64,000 nucleotides of DNA from Clostridium chrysemydis (GCF_015234215.1 NZ_JADEKP010000001.1:558001-622000), one strand, 5' to 3'; shown: positions 43,660 to 53,291, counted from the first letter of the stretch. Translations and numbers: made by a program. Notes: a model not told the origin generated them from the letters alone.

Positions 43660-45018
43660 TTACCATAGTTTTTTGATGTAACCTTTAGAATGAAGATATT
43701 TTCTATAATTAATCATTGCTGTATAAGTAGCTAGTATATAGATATTATCATCTTTAGAGTTTTTAATCTTTTCAGTTAATTTTTCATAATCTTCTTCTAT
43801 TATGAATTTATCAGAATCTAGTCCTGCAGTTTTTAATCTTACTGCCATATCATACATTCTCATTCCTGAAATAAATACATCATTTATTTTTAAATTCTTT
43901 AATTTTTCAAAGTCAACATCCCAAATCCAAGATACGTCTCTTCCGTCAGCATAGTTATCATTTAACATAAATAATGCAGAAAATTCATCATCATTTAAGC
44001 ATAATGTATCAAGTGCTTGGTTGTATCCAGCTGGGTTTTTAACTAAAATGATTTTAGCTTTTTTGCCATCTATTTTTATTTGCTCTTGTCTTCCAAAGCT
44101 TGAATCTTGTTTACCTAAAGATTCATTTATAACTGAATCTGAAACGCCAAGTTCTTTAGCTATTGAATATGCACAAAGACCGTTATAGATATTGTAAACA
44201 CCAGATTGACTTATTGTTATAGGTGTATTATTTATTATAACTTCTGATTCTTCCGGAGTTTGATTTACTATTTTGTTTACTGCGTATTTAAGTTCTTCTC
44301 TTTTATAACCACAGCTTGGGCAATAAAAATCACCTAAGTGATTAAATGTTATGTAGTTGTAGCTATATGGAGATTTACAAAACTTGCAAAACTTTGAATC
44401 AGAGTTCACGTCGATTTTTGAATCTTTTTGAACTGGTACGTTAAATCCATAAAATACAGAAGGGTTTGGCAAATCTAATTTACCTAGTAAAGATTCATCT
44501 CCATTTAATACTAAGGTAGTTTTAGGAGATTTTTTAACTCCTTCTAATATTTTAGTTAAAGTTGTATAAACTTCACCATATCTATCTAACTGATCTCTAA
44601 AAAGATTAGTTACAGTTAATAGTTCAGGTTCTATGTATTCAGTTATAAATTTTACGTTAGCTTCATCAACTTCTATAACAGCATATCTATTTCTAGGTTT
44701 GTTGTTGAATTTGAAGTTGTCTACAAAACAAGCCACTATACCTGGAAAAAGGTTAGCACCTGTACTGTTTGTAATAACATTACAACCTGCTTCTTTTAAA
44801 ATGTTAGTAATCATACTAGTTGTAGTAGTTTTTCCGTTAGTACCTGTTACTAATATTACTTTATATCCTTTTGAAACTGTTTGAAGTATTTTATTATCTA
44901 GCTTTAAAGCAACTCTTCCTGGGAAAGTACTTCCACCTTTAAGAATATGCTTTGAAAGGAATAGTACGAATTTACTAGATAAAATACTTATAATTGATTT
45001 TATATTAATAGTACTCAC
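43660..45018 (-). CDS. murT: lipid II isoglutaminyl synthase, MurT subunit
   Basis: A 452-aa Mur-ligase-like enzyme that uses ATP and GatD-derived ammonia to amidate lipid II. Visible are the P loop VTGTNGKTTTTS, EVDEAN in the central domain, an inserted four-Cys zinc ribbon (CKFCKSP then CPSCGY) characteristic of MurT, and the DUF1727 domain at the C terminus with LNDNYADGRDVSWIWD. The start is GTG with a weak AAGGC site. It forms an operon with gatD. Confidence 0.93.
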   Translation of the reverse strand: MSTINIKSIISILSSKFVLFLSKHILKGGSTFPGRVALKLDNKILQTVSKGYKVILVTGTNGKTTTTSMITNILKEAGCNVITNSTGANLFPGIVACFVDNFKFNNKPRNRYAVIEVDEANVKFITEYIEPELLTVTNLFRDQLDRYGEVYTTLTKILEGVKKSPKTTLVLNGDESLLGKLDLPNPSVFYGFNVPVQKDSKIDVNSDSKFCKFCKSPYSYNYITFNHLGDFYCPSCGYKREELKYAVNKIVNQTPEESEVIINNTPITISQSGVYNIYNGLCAYSIAKELGVSDSVINESLGKQDSSFGRQEQIKIDGKKAKIILVKNPAGYNQALDTLCLNDDEFSALFMLNDNYADGRDVSWIWDVDFEKLKNLKINDVFISGMRMYDMAVRLKTAGLDSDKFIIEEDYEKLTEKIKNSKDDNIYILATYTAMINYRKYLHSKGYIKKLW

Positions 45019-45243
45019 CGCCTTAAGTTTATTCTAAATTATAGACATATATAAATTTTTTAAACAAAATATTAGTTTCCTAAATACACAAATATTATAT
45101 TACATCATATCATAAAGGCTTTCAATTAAAAATAAATTAAGTATTAAATTTTACTTTTGTAATAAAGTGGATTTTTAGAAATTTATTTGATAAAATTAAA
45201 AAGTGTAAACAATTAAATAACAAAATGTAAAGGGGAGAATAGT

Positions 45244-46974
45244 ATGGGTAAGCTTAAGGGGGGAGAAGCTCTAAAGGAGTCCTACAAAAAGTTTGTAAGT
45301 AAAAGACCTTTCATTGAAGACGTATTAATTATCGGAGGAACATGTTTATTTGCCTTAGCTGTAAGTATCACAGTTAAAACGCTAGTTAAAAAGCCTGTTG
45401 ATTTAGATATTAAGCTAAATCCAAACGAATCTGCATATTATAGTGCAAACTATGATTTAGCATTAAAAGAGTATGCTGAAAAAGGGGAAAAGGAAAACTG
45501 GCCTATCTGGACTGTAAAAGAAGCAGAAATAGCATCTTTAAAGGGAGAGATGTTAAATTCTAATGTAAAACTTTCTAGCGCATATAGAAAGAGAAATGAT
45601 GTAATTACAAAGGAAGGTAGGGCAAAATATAAAGAAGAAGATAAGGTTTTAGGAAATTACATTAGCTTCACATATCTTTTAAATGGTGAAGTAGATAAAT
45701 CCATAGAGTATGGAGAAGATTTTTTAAAGAATGATCCTATAAATGATAGGTTAAGGGAAACTCTTATTGTTTCGTATGTATACAAAAATGATATTACTTC
45801 AGCAAAAGAAATATTAAGAGATTATGGAAAAGAAGGTGAAGATTCTTATAAGCTTTCTAAAAAATCAGAGTTATATTTTTTAGTTAAAGACTACGAAAGT
45901 GCGCTTGCAGCACTAAATAAAGCTTATGAGTTAGATAATAATAATATAAGGATATTAGATGCTATTGATAATGGAATTAGAATTTCAGGATTAGATTTAG
46001 TAAATATCTCAAAAAAGAGAAATGATAAAGTATCAAGCCTTTTAGTAGAGAGATATGAACTTTTAAATAATATAAACTTAAAAAAGAATCTAGATAATTT
46101 ATCTAAAAGAGAAAACAAAAGTCTTATCGAAGAAAAAATGATTTTAGAAGCTTTAGATTACTATAAAGAGGATGAAACTGTTGATAAAATTATTACAGAT
46201 GTTTTAAACGATCACGGAGATAATTATGGTGGATGTTATGTTTTAAGTGAATATTATTTAAAAGCTAAAAATTTAAAGAAATCTTTAGAATACGGAAAAA
46301 AAGCATTAGAACTTAATGAAGAGTATGGAAATATTTATGCAAATCTTTTCCCTAAAATAATTACTTTTAAAGATACTAAAAATTATAAATTATTAGCACC
46401 GTATTTTAGGCGCGGACTTTATTATGAACCTTTTAACTGTATATTAATAGAAAATACAGCAAACTACTATATAAATGAAATGCAAGAAAGTGAAGTTTCT
46501 TATAAATATTTCGATTTATTAAGTAAAATTGCAAGTAAAGATAGTAAAACGTTTTATAATTTAGCAATTTTAAATGAAAAGCGTGAGGAAAAGGATTTAG
46601 CAATTGAAAATATGGAAAAAGCAATAGAACTTGATAAAGGTAATACTGACTATTTAAATGCTTTAGGATGTATATATTTTACTTTTGAAAAAGGTGATAA
46701 AGGTATAGAATATATAAGAAAAGCTTATGCTTTTGATAATAATAATATAACTACTTTAAATAATGCAGCTTATTATTATGGGAAATATGAAAAAAATATA
46801 ACTAGAGCTATGGAAAACATTAAAAAAGCATACGAGCTATCAAAGGATTCTAACGATTTAATTTTAAAAGCTATAGTAGATAGTAATTATAGCGAAATTA
46901 AAAGTGAATATGATTTATATAATGATGAGAATCCTGATTTGATAGAGATAACTAATTTAAAATTAATAAGATAA
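45244..46974 (+). CDS. membrane-anchored TPR-repeat protein
   Basis: A 576-aa protein with one membrane span (about residues 27-50) after a short cytoplasmic N terminus, then a long helical array of tetratricopeptide-like repeats; clear units are YESALAALNKAYELDNNN (about 218-235), KKSLEYGKKALELNEEYGN and LAIENMEKAIELDKGNTD, plus KGIEYIRKAYAFDNNN. A scaffold role at the membrane is likely; the partners are unknown. AAGGGGAG precedes the ATG. It is transcribed divergently from murT-gatD and in the same direction as manA (28-base gap). Confidence 0.75.
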   Translation: MGKLKGGEALKESYKKFVSKRPFIEDVLIIGGTCLFALAVSITVKTLVKKPVDLDIKLNPNESAYYSANYDLALKEYAEKGEKENWPIWTVKEAEIASLKGEMLNSNVKLSSAYRKRNDVITKEGRAKYKEEDKVLGNYISFTYLLNGEVDKSIEYGEDFLKNDPINDRLRETLIVSYVYKNDITSAKEILRDYGKEGEDSYKLSKKSELYFLVKDYESALAALNKAYELDNNNIRILDAIDNGIRISGLDLVNISKKRNDKVSSLLVERYELLNNINLKKNLDNLSKRENKSLIEEKMILEALDYYKEDETVDKIITDVLNDHGDNYGGCYVLSEYYLKAKNLKKSLEYGKKALELNEEYGNIYANLFPKIITFKDTKNYKLLAPYFRRGLYYEPFNCILIENTANYYINEMQESEVSYKYFDLLSKIASKDSKTFYNLAILNEKREEKDLAIENMEKAIELDKGNTDYLNALGCIYFTFEKGDKGIEYIRKAYAFDNNNITTLNNAAYYYGKYEKNITRAMENIKKAYELSKDSNDLILKAIVDSNYSEIKSEYDLYNDENPDLIEITNLKLIR

Positions 46975-47002
46975 AGAATTGACTAGAAAAGGAGATTTTA
47001 AG

Positions 47003-47980
47003 ATGTATCCAATTAAATTTGAAAATTTATACTACGAGAGAATATGGGGAGGAAGAGGCCTAGAAAAATTTAGAGACAACATGCCAAGCGGAGTTATTGG
47101 TGAATCTTGGGATATTGCTTGTCATAGAAATGGTACAGGTATAATAGAAAACGGTGAATTAAAAGGAATGAGCTTTAGTGAGCTTATAAAAAAATATGGT
47201 AATGAAGTTGTTGGGGATAAGATGAATGAAGAAACATTCCCACTTTTAATAAAACTTATAACAGCAGATGATAAATTATCAGTACAAGTTCATCCGGATG
47301 ATGATTATGCAAGAAGAGTAGAAAATGACTTAGGAAAAACAGAAGCCTGGTATGTAGTTGACGCAGAACCTAACGCTTCATTAATCGTTGGAACTAAAAA
47401 CTGCGATAAAGAAACATTTAAAAAAGCAATAGAACTTTCAGATTTAGATCCATATTTAAATAAGATACCTGTAAAAAAAGGTGATATGTTCTACGTTAAA
47501 AGTGGATTAGTTCATGCAATTTGTGAAGGAGTTACTATAGCAGAAATTCAACAAAGTAGTGATACTACTTATAGAGTTTATGATTATAATAGAGGAAGAG
47601 AAATACATGTAGATAAAGCTTTAGATGTAATTGATTTTTCTTTAAAGGGAGAAAACATAAAGGGGGTAACTATACACGAAGAAGGTTTTGATAAAACTAT
47701 TCTTTGCTTAAGTGAATTTTTCACAATCCAAAAATACGAAGTAAGAAACTCTGTAACTGAATGTAGTGATAAAGACAGATTTTATCTTTTCACTTGCGTA
47801 GATGGAGAAGGGAAAATAGAAGCTAACGGAACTACTTTAGATATTAAATTTGGAGATAGCATATTAATACCAGCATACCTTGGAGAATATACTTTAAAGG
47901 GTGAATTTACTTTATTAAAAAGTTACGTGCCAGACCTTTTAAAAGAAAAAGAAGAAATAGTAAGTCCAATATTATTTTAA
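47003..47980 (+). CDS. manA: mannose-6-phosphate isomerase, class I
   Basis: Interconverts fructose 6-phosphate and mannose 6-phosphate. The 325-aa type I enzyme carries the zinc-site motifs in SVQVHPDDDYA (Gln and His), the Glu in KTEAWYVVDAEP, and His in SGLVHAI followed by EIQQSSDTTYRVYDYNR. I start at ATG 47003, which follows AAAAGGAG; a TTG at 46979 would place that SD inside the gene. It is likely co-transcribed with the TPR gene. Confidence 0.92.
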   Translation: MYPIKFENLYYERIWGGRGLEKFRDNMPSGVIGESWDIACHRNGTGIIENGELKGMSFSELIKKYGNEVVGDKMNEETFPLLIKLITADDKLSVQVHPDDDYARRVENDLGKTEAWYVVDAEPNASLIVGTKNCDKETFKKAIELSDLDPYLNKIPVKKGDMFYVKSGLVHAICEGVTIAEIQQSSDTTYRVYDYNRGREIHVDKALDVIDFSLKGENIKGVTIHEEGFDKTILCLSEFFTIQKYEVRNSVTECSDKDRFYLFTCVDGEGKIEANGTTLDIKFGDSILIPAYLGEYTLKGEFTLLKSYVPDLLKEKEEIVSPILF

Positions 47981-48000
47981 TTATAAATAAACTTAAATAA

Positions 48001-48036
48001 AAAGCTAAATAGGTTAAATCTATTTAGCTTTCTTAA
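48001..48036 (+). terminator. intrinsic terminator after manA
   Basis: Stem AAAGCTAAATAG / CTATTTAGCTTT with a 7-nt loop and a modest T-rich tail. Confidence 0.7.
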
Positions 48037-48083
48037 TATTTTGCGATAATTAAATATATAAAATTAGAAATTGAGGTAATAGT

Positions 48084-49229
48084 ATGAAGGGGATATTTAA
48101 AAAAGTAATACTGCTTTTAATTATAATTGGACTTGTTTTGTTTTATTTTTTAAGCTATGGAAAAGATAGAGGACTTAGAATTGTAAAATGGAATAACTTT
48201 TATGAAGGAAAAAGTATAGAGTTATTTTATGAACCACTTAGAAAATCATTAAGTTTAAATGAAAAACTACAAAGGCTTGGAAATCTTTATAAAGTATCTG
48301 AGATAGCTAGTAAAGAAGATAGTGAAATAAATAAGGTTTTAAAAACAACGGAAATATTAAAAACTATTATTTCACCTGATGACGTAGTAAATACTAAATA
48401 TGTAAATGGTTATGATATTTTAAGGTCAAAAGGAGAATCAAAAAAAGTATCAAAAAGGGATAGTGCAATAATTTTAAGAGATTTAATCTTAAATTTAGGA
48501 TATGAGAGTAGAATTGGGGTATTTAGAAAAGAAAATCCGCAATTTGAAACTAGTTCTGAATATTATGTAGTTGAATACTGGAGTCCAGAGTTTAATAAAT
48601 GGGTTATGGTAGACTATATGAGCGGGACGATTCCATTTAACGATAAAGAGCCTCAAGGCGCAACTGATTTACTTTCGTCTAAGGGTTTAAGTAAAGTCGA
48701 TTTTATTGATATTAAAGGTGAAGAGGGAGATATGAAAATTAGAACCTTTAAAAAATATCTTTCATCTTATAGTATACCTATTGATAATACTTTAAATAGA
48801 AAATACAGTAACAGTTATATCTCTTATGTAACGTCAGATAAAGATGTAGATTTTATAGCTAGCGGTTCGTATATTCCGCCAACTGTATTTACAAAAAATA
48901 AAGAGCTATTAGATAAATCGCCTTTTGGTGAAAAGGAAAAAGATGATTCTAAAGCTTATTTAATCTTTATGAAAAAATCTTTTGAAAACAAACAAGAAGA
49001 AAAGAAATCAGAAGATGAAAAAAATAAAGAAAAGTATGAGTTTATAATAGATGCCTTTAAAAATGGAAGCGTAATTAAAGATTATTATCTAAATATAAAT
49101 GGAAAAGGCTTTGAAAAGATAGAAGATTATAAAACATATACATTTTTAGAGGGAGTAAATACTATAGAACTTTCTTTAAATGGAAAAGATGTAGAAAGTT
49201 CAGTAGAGATTATTCGTGATAAACAGTAA
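48084..49229 (+). CDS. transglutaminase-like-fold protein without visible catalytic Cys/His
   Basis: A 381-aa protein, membrane-anchored by residues about 6-24. Residues 120-180 resemble a transglutaminase core (ILRDLILNLGYESRIGVF, then EYYVVEYWSPEFNKWVMVDYMSG), but the segment that should hold the nucleophilic Cys reads SKRDSAII, and the catalytic His position reads Tyr; only the Asp (MVDYMSG) is in place. The whole protein has no Cys. It is therefore probably a non-catalytic binding protein. The C-terminal part is Lys/Glu-rich, ending in a short beta domain. GAGG precedes the ATG. Confidence 0.55.
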   Translation: MKGIFKKVILLLIIIGLVLFYFLSYGKDRGLRIVKWNNFYEGKSIELFYEPLRKSLSLNEKLQRLGNLYKVSEIASKEDSEINKVLKTTEILKTIISPDDVVNTKYVNGYDILRSKGESKKVSKRDSAIILRDLILNLGYESRIGVFRKENPQFETSSEYYVVEYWSPEFNKWVMVDYMSGTIPFNDKEPQGATDLLSSKGLSKVDFIDIKGEEGDMKIRTFKKYLSSYSIPIDNTLNRKYSNSYISYVTSDKDVDFIASGSYIPPTVFTKNKELLDKSPFGEKEKDDSKAYLIFMKKSFENKQEEKKSEDEKNKEKYEFIIDAFKNGSVIKDYYLNINGKGFEKIEDYKTYTFLEGVNTIELSLNGKDVESSVEIIRDKQ

Positions 49230-49319
49230 AGATTATGTGTAGTTATTATAGTAGACAAGTCTTTATTGTACATTTATAATTAAATAGTTAGAAAAAAATT
49301 GAAAGTGAGTGAGAATATT

Positions 49320-50183
49320 TTGGGAATAGACTTAATTTTAATACTTAAAGCTATTATTATAGCTATAGTAGAAGGTCTTACAGAGTTCGTACCAGTTTCT
49401 TCTACAGGTCATATGATCTTAGTTGGAAGTCTAATTGATTTTACTGGTGAATTTGCGGATATGTTTACTGTAGTAATTCAATTAGGAGCTATACTTGCAG
49501 TAGTAGTTCTTTATTGGAAAAAAATCAGTACAAGCGTAGTAGAATTTTTTAAATACATCTTTACTTGGGGTAAAGAAGGTAAAACAGGTTTTAGATTTGG
49601 GATTAATGTAATTATAGGTTCAATACCAGCATTAATATGTGGATTAACGTTTTATTCTAGCATAAAAAAATTATTTACACCTGTTGCTGTTATATATGGA
49701 TTTATAGTAGGTGGTATTTTACTTGTAGTTATTGAAAATATTTTTAGAAAAAGAAGACCAAAAGCTACAAATGTTGACCAAATTACTTATAAGGAATCAT
49801 TAATAATAGGTATTGCACAATGTTTTTCTATGTGGCCTGGAATGTCAAGAAGTGCTTCAACTATAATGGGTGGTTGGATTTCAGGACTTTCAACATCAGC
49901 TGCAGCTGAATTTTCATTTTTCTTAGCGATACCAGCTATGGTAGGTTCAACTGGAATGGACTTATTAAATTTTGATTTTTCAATTATGAATACATCAAGA
50001 TGGATAGCATTAATCGTAGGATTTATAGTTGCATTTATAGTTTCATTAATAGTAATGGAAAAATTCGTAGCTTTCTTAAAGAAGAGACCTATGAGAGTAT
50101 TTGCAGTTTACAGAATTATAATGGGTATACTTTTGGCAATCTTAGTATTTGCAGGAATTATACATTTACCAGCAATAGTTTAA
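49320..50183 (+). CDS. uppP: undecaprenyl-diphosphatase (UppP/BacA)
   Basis: Dephosphorylates undecaprenyl pyrophosphate to recycle the lipid carrier of cell wall synthesis. The 287-aa membrane protein has the conserved EGLTEFVPVSSTGH block (catalytic Glu and His) and PGMSRSAST (Ser/Arg). Several TTG/GTG codons could start it; TTG 49320 is favoured because GTGAGTGAG lies 7-13 bases upstream and the product then begins as family members do, whereas TTG 49299 lacks an SD. Confidence 0.93.
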   Translation: MGIDLILILKAIIIAIVEGLTEFVPVSSTGHMILVGSLIDFTGEFADMFTVVIQLGAILAVVVLYWKKISTSVVEFFKYIFTWGKEGKTGFRFGINVIIGSIPALICGLTFYSSIKKLFTPVAVIYGFIVGGILLVVIENIFRKRRPKATNVDQITYKESLIIGIAQCFSMWPGMSRSASTIMGGWISGLSTSAAAEFSFFLAIPAMVGSTGMDLLNFDFSIMNTSRWIALIVGFIVAFIVSLIVMEKFVAFLKKRPMRVFAVYRIIMGILLAILVFAGIIHLPAIV

Positions 50184-50196
50184 AATTTAGGAATTT

Positions 50197-50230
50197 AAAG
50201 CTCAGCTTAGTTAATAGCTGAGCTTTTTTT
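50197..50230 (+). terminator. intrinsic terminator after uppP
   Basis: Stem AAAGCTCAGCT / AGCTGAGCTTT with an 8-nt loop and a T7 tail. The rest of the 305-base gap to the phosphofructokinase gene is AT-rich and shows only a possible weak AAACGTTT dyad near 50362. Confidence 0.85.
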
Positions 50231-50489
50231 ATATAAAAAATCACAAATATTAAATAATAATTCTATAATGTAGGGTTATGTAAATATAATAAATAAAAGG
50301 AAAAATAAATTAAGAAAAATATTCCAAAATTTACTTTAATATGATAAACTTAAATTAATTTAAACGTTTTGTGAAGAAATGGTGTTAGAATTTAAAAAAA
50401 GCCTTAAAATACTACAGAAAATTTGATTGTTAATTATTAAAAGAAGTTTTAATTAGAAAGTTCAAAGATCAGTAGAGGGGGATTTTAAG

Positions 50490-51590
50490 ATGACAAAAAA
50501 AATAAAAAAGATTGCATTACTTACAGGTGGTGGGGATTGCCCTGGCCTTAATGCAGTAATAAGAGCAGTGACTAGAACTGCAATATTAAATTATGGATAT
50601 GAAGTTATTGGATATAAATTTGGATATCGCGGGCTATACAATAACGATTTTGTCCCTTTAACACTTGAAACAGTTTCAGGAATTCTTCACAGAGGAGGAA
50701 CTATTCTTTATAGTTCAAATAAAGATAATCTTTTTGATTATACAGTTGAAGAGGACGGTAAGTTTATTAAAAAAGATGTTTCAGACGTTGCTGTTGAAAA
50801 CTTAAAAAAAGAAGGCGTTGATGTTTTAGTTGTAATTGGAGGAGATGGAACTCTTACATCAGCTAGAGACTTTACAAGAAAGGGAGTAAATGTTATCGGA
50901 GTTCCAAAAACAATAGATAACGATTTAGCTTCAACTGATGTAACATTTGGATTTAATACAGCTATTGGAGTAGCAACAGAAGCTTTAGATAGACTTCATA
51001 CTACTGCTGAATCACACCATAGAATAATGGTTTGTGAAGTTATGGGAAGAGGTGCAGGTTGGATAGCTTTAGAGTCTGGAATTGCAGGGTCAGCAGATGT
51101 TATATTACTTCCTGAAATTCCATATAACATAGAAAGTATAGTAGATAAAGTGGAAGAGAGAAAAGCGGAAGGTAAATTATTTACAATAATAGTTGTTGCA
51201 GAAGGTGCAAAAGAAAAAGACGGAGAAGTTGTGGTTTCTAAAATAGTTCATGACAGTCCAGACCCTATAAGGCTAGGTGGAATCGGAAATAAATTAGCTG
51301 ATGATTTAGAAAGAAGAATAAAGAATCATGAAGTTAGGTGCACAGTTTTAGGACATATTCAAAGAGGTGGGATTACTTCAACTTTTGATAGGATACTTTC
51401 TACAAGATACGGAGTTGCAGCAGTAGACCTTATTGAAGCAAAAGCCTTTGGGAATATGGTTTGTTTAAAAGGAGATACTATTTCTTTTGATAGTTTAGAG
51501 AACGTTATAGGTCAAAAAACTAAGAATGTTGACCCGAATTGTGAGCTTGTAAAGGTAGCAAAAAGTATAGGAATTTCATTCGGAGATTAA
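50490..51590 (+). CDS. 6-phosphofructokinase, Gly104/Lys124 type
   Basis: Phosphorylates fructose 6-phosphate. The 366-aa protein has GGGDCPGLN at the N terminus, GGDGT at residues 117-121 and PKTIDND at 139-145. In the numbering of E. coli PfkA the Gly after GGD favours ATP, but classic ATP enzymes have G in place of the Lys before TIDND; the Lys is shared with PPi-dependent and group III enzymes. ATP is thus likely, without the usual PEP/ADP allostery, but PPi or mixed use cannot be excluded. It is about 45 residues longer than PfkA (319 aa). A GGGGG SD precedes the ATG; it is monocistronic. Confidence 0.88.
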   Translation: MTKKIKKIALLTGGGDCPGLNAVIRAVTRTAILNYGYEVIGYKFGYRGLYNNDFVPLTLETVSGILHRGGTILYSSNKDNLFDYTVEEDGKFIKKDVSDVAVENLKKEGVDVLVVIGGDGTLTSARDFTRKGVNVIGVPKTIDNDLASTDVTFGFNTAIGVATEALDRLHTTAESHHRIMVCEVMGRGAGWIALESGIAGSADVILLPEIPYNIESIVDKVEERKAEGKLFTIIVVAEGAKEKDGEVVVSKIVHDSPDPIRLGGIGNKLADDLERRIKNHEVRCTVLGHIQRGGITSTFDRILSTRYGVAAVDLIEAKAFGNMVCLKGDTISFDSLENVIGQKTKNVDPNCELVKVAKSIGISFGD

Positions 51591-51593
51591 TAT

Positions 51594-51632
51594 AAAGCTA
51601 TAAAGGGCTCAAAGCCTTTTATAGCTTTTTGT
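51594..51632 (+). terminator. intrinsic terminator after the phosphofructokinase gene
   Basis: Stem AAAGCTATAAAGGGCT / AGCCTTTTATAGCTTT with a 3-4 nt loop and a T5 tail. Confidence 0.88.
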
Positions 51633-51762
51633 ATATATAAATCCTAAATATCATATAATAAGTAAAAATGGCAAAGTAAAGTTGTCAGACACTTCTAAAT
51701 ATTCTCAAAATATGGTATAATTTTCTTACGGTAAAGTTTAATTTGAAAGCTGGAGGGGTATT

Positions 51763-52542
51763 ATGAAAGAGATTAAAAAATACTTAGAATCAAGGATTGG
51801 GACTTACGGATTCTTTTTTGAAGATTTATCAAGCGGTTTCGTGTATGGGTACAATGAAAACGTTGAAATGGTAGCAGCTGGTTGTATGAAATTACCGATA
51901 GCTATATCAATTATAAAAGAAGTCGAAGAAGGTAAGGTTTCTTTCATTGATAAAATAAAAATAGATGCAAATGATAAGGTTTATGGAACTGGAATTATTC
52001 ACGAATTTAACGAAAGAGAATACACGATATTTGAACTTTTAGTTGCAATGCTTATTCAAAGTGATAATACAGCAGCAAATAAAATAATAGATATAGTTGG
52101 AAAAGATAGAGTTAATGAAGTTATAAAAGAAATGGGACTTAAAAACACAGTCTTAAATAGAAAAACTACAGATGAGAGAAATGGGAAAATAGATGTTGAA
52201 AACATAACATCAGCTAGGGATTTATCTAGAATATGGAATCATCTTTATAATGCTACATATCTTAGTGCTAAAAACAGCACTATGCTTGTAGACATCTTAA
52301 GAAGGCAACAGATTAAAAATAAATTAGCACTTTATATTCCAGATGATTTAAAATACGAAATTTCAAGTAAAACTGGAGACAAAACTGGAGTGGAAAACGA
52401 CACAGAGTTAATACAACTTTCAAAAGGAAATTTTGTTTTTACAGTTTTATCTATGTCTATTCCAAACAGTGTTTATGGTACTGTAACTCTGGCTAAATGC
52501 GGCAAAATGATGTGGGATAATGTAATGAATAACTGGCATTAG
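51763..52542 (+). CDS. class A beta-lactamase-fold protein lacking the nucleophilic serine
   Basis: A 259-aa protein without a signal peptide, so cytoplasmic. It aligns with class A beta-lactamase-like serine hydrolases: SDN at residues 100-102 (SDNTAANKIID) and KTG at 203-205 are intact, and Lys43 of the SxxK motif is present, but the Ser is replaced: the motif reads GCMK (residues 40-43). No omega-loop Glu in an ExxLN context is visible. It is unlikely to hydrolyse beta-lactams; a binding or sensing role, or use of Cys41, is possible. GGAGGGG precedes the ATG. Confidence 0.75.
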   Translation: MKEIKKYLESRIGTYGFFFEDLSSGFVYGYNENVEMVAAGCMKLPIAISIIKEVEEGKVSFIDKIKIDANDKVYGTGIIHEFNEREYTIFELLVAMLIQSDNTAANKIIDIVGKDRVNEVIKEMGLKNTVLNRKTTDERNGKIDVENITSARDLSRIWNHLYNATYLSAKNSTMLVDILRRQQIKNKLALYIPDDLKYEISSKTGDKTGVENDTELIQLSKGNFVFTVLSMSIPNSVYGTVTLAKCGKMMWDNVMNNWH

Positions 52543-52633
52543 CCTTTATAAGCCTTGATATATCAAGGGTTTAAGAATTTAAAAATAGAAATATATGCGC
52601 TTTTTCAAAAATTCGTCAAAAATAAATGAAATC

Positions 52634-52694
52634 AAGCTACCTTATTTATAGAGCTTAGTTTAAATTATCTAAGAACTATAAAGGGTAGCTTTTT
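52634..52694 (+). terminator. long hairpin with T tract between the beta-lactamase-like gene and the SASP gene
   Basis: A roughly 55-nt imperfect stem: AAGCTACC...TATAG...CTTAG pairs with CTAAG...CTATAA...GGGTAGCTT, followed by T5. It lies in a 311-base gene-free stretch that also has a short CCTTGA/TCAAGG hairpin near 52554. It may be the terminator of the upstream gene or the end of a small RNA. Confidence 0.6.
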
Positions 52695-52853
52695 AATATT
52701 ATGAATTACTATTTATTAAATAAAAAATATATATTTAGATAGGAAAGTAGTATTATCTAAATTAGCCAGTATTTACACGTGTATTATGCATAAATGTGGT
52801 TAAGATATTATTGTTCGAACAAATAAATAATTAACCTTTAGGAGGAATTTGAA

Positions 52854-53072
52854 ATGAATCAAGAAAAAAGCAATTCAAACAGAAGCAACAAAGCATTAGT
52901 ACCAGAAGCAAAAGCAGGGTTAAACCAATTCAGAAACGAAGTAGCATCTGAAATGGGATTACAAGATTACGAACACTTAAACAAAGGTGATTTAAGTTCA
53001 AAACAAAACGGTAGCGTTGGTGGAGAAATGGTTAAAAGAATGGTTGAAAATTACGAAAATAGTATGAAATAA
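52854..53072 (+). CDS. alpha/beta-type small acid-soluble spore protein
   Basis: A 72-aa DNA-binding protein that coats and protects spore DNA. It has the two conserved helices: ALVPEAKAGLNQFRNEVASEMG with the germination-protease site in the EVASE context, and GDLSSKQNGSVGGEMVKRMVENYE. AGGAGG precedes the ATG. Upstream, CATAAAT at about 52789 is a reasonable sigma-G -10 with GTATT 15 bases before it, so forespore expression is expected. A paralogue lies 220 bases downstream behind its own terminator. Confidence 0.95.
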   Translation: MNQEKSNSNRSNKALVPEAKAGLNQFRNEVASEMGLQDYEHLNKGDLSSKQNGSVGGEMVKRMVENYENSMK

Positions 53073-53113
53073 AAAATATATTTACTTCATTCTTTTAAAG
53101 TGATTTAAAAGAA

Positions 53114-53166
53114 AATTAATAGAAGGTAGAGAATAATTGGATTATTTTCTACCTTCTATTAATTTT
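53114..53166 (+). terminator. intrinsic terminator after the first SASP gene
   Basis: A stem of about 22 bp (AATTAATAGAAGGTAGA...AATAAT with ATTATT...TCTACCTTCTATTAATT) and a TGG loop; the tail is T-rich. Confidence 0.88.
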
Positions 53167-53291
53167 AATACAATTTGTCAAAATATTATTTTAAATACTT
53201 GAAGTAGCAAACATTAACATGAGTATATATTTTAAAAAAGGAAAAGCTATTAATGTTCGAACAAAATAAGTTATTTAAGGAGGATACAAAT

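Noticed and set aside
50355-50375. cre-like sequence before the phosphofructokinase gene
   Set aside because: It has the central AAACGTTT but several mismatches in the outer positions of the cre consensus.
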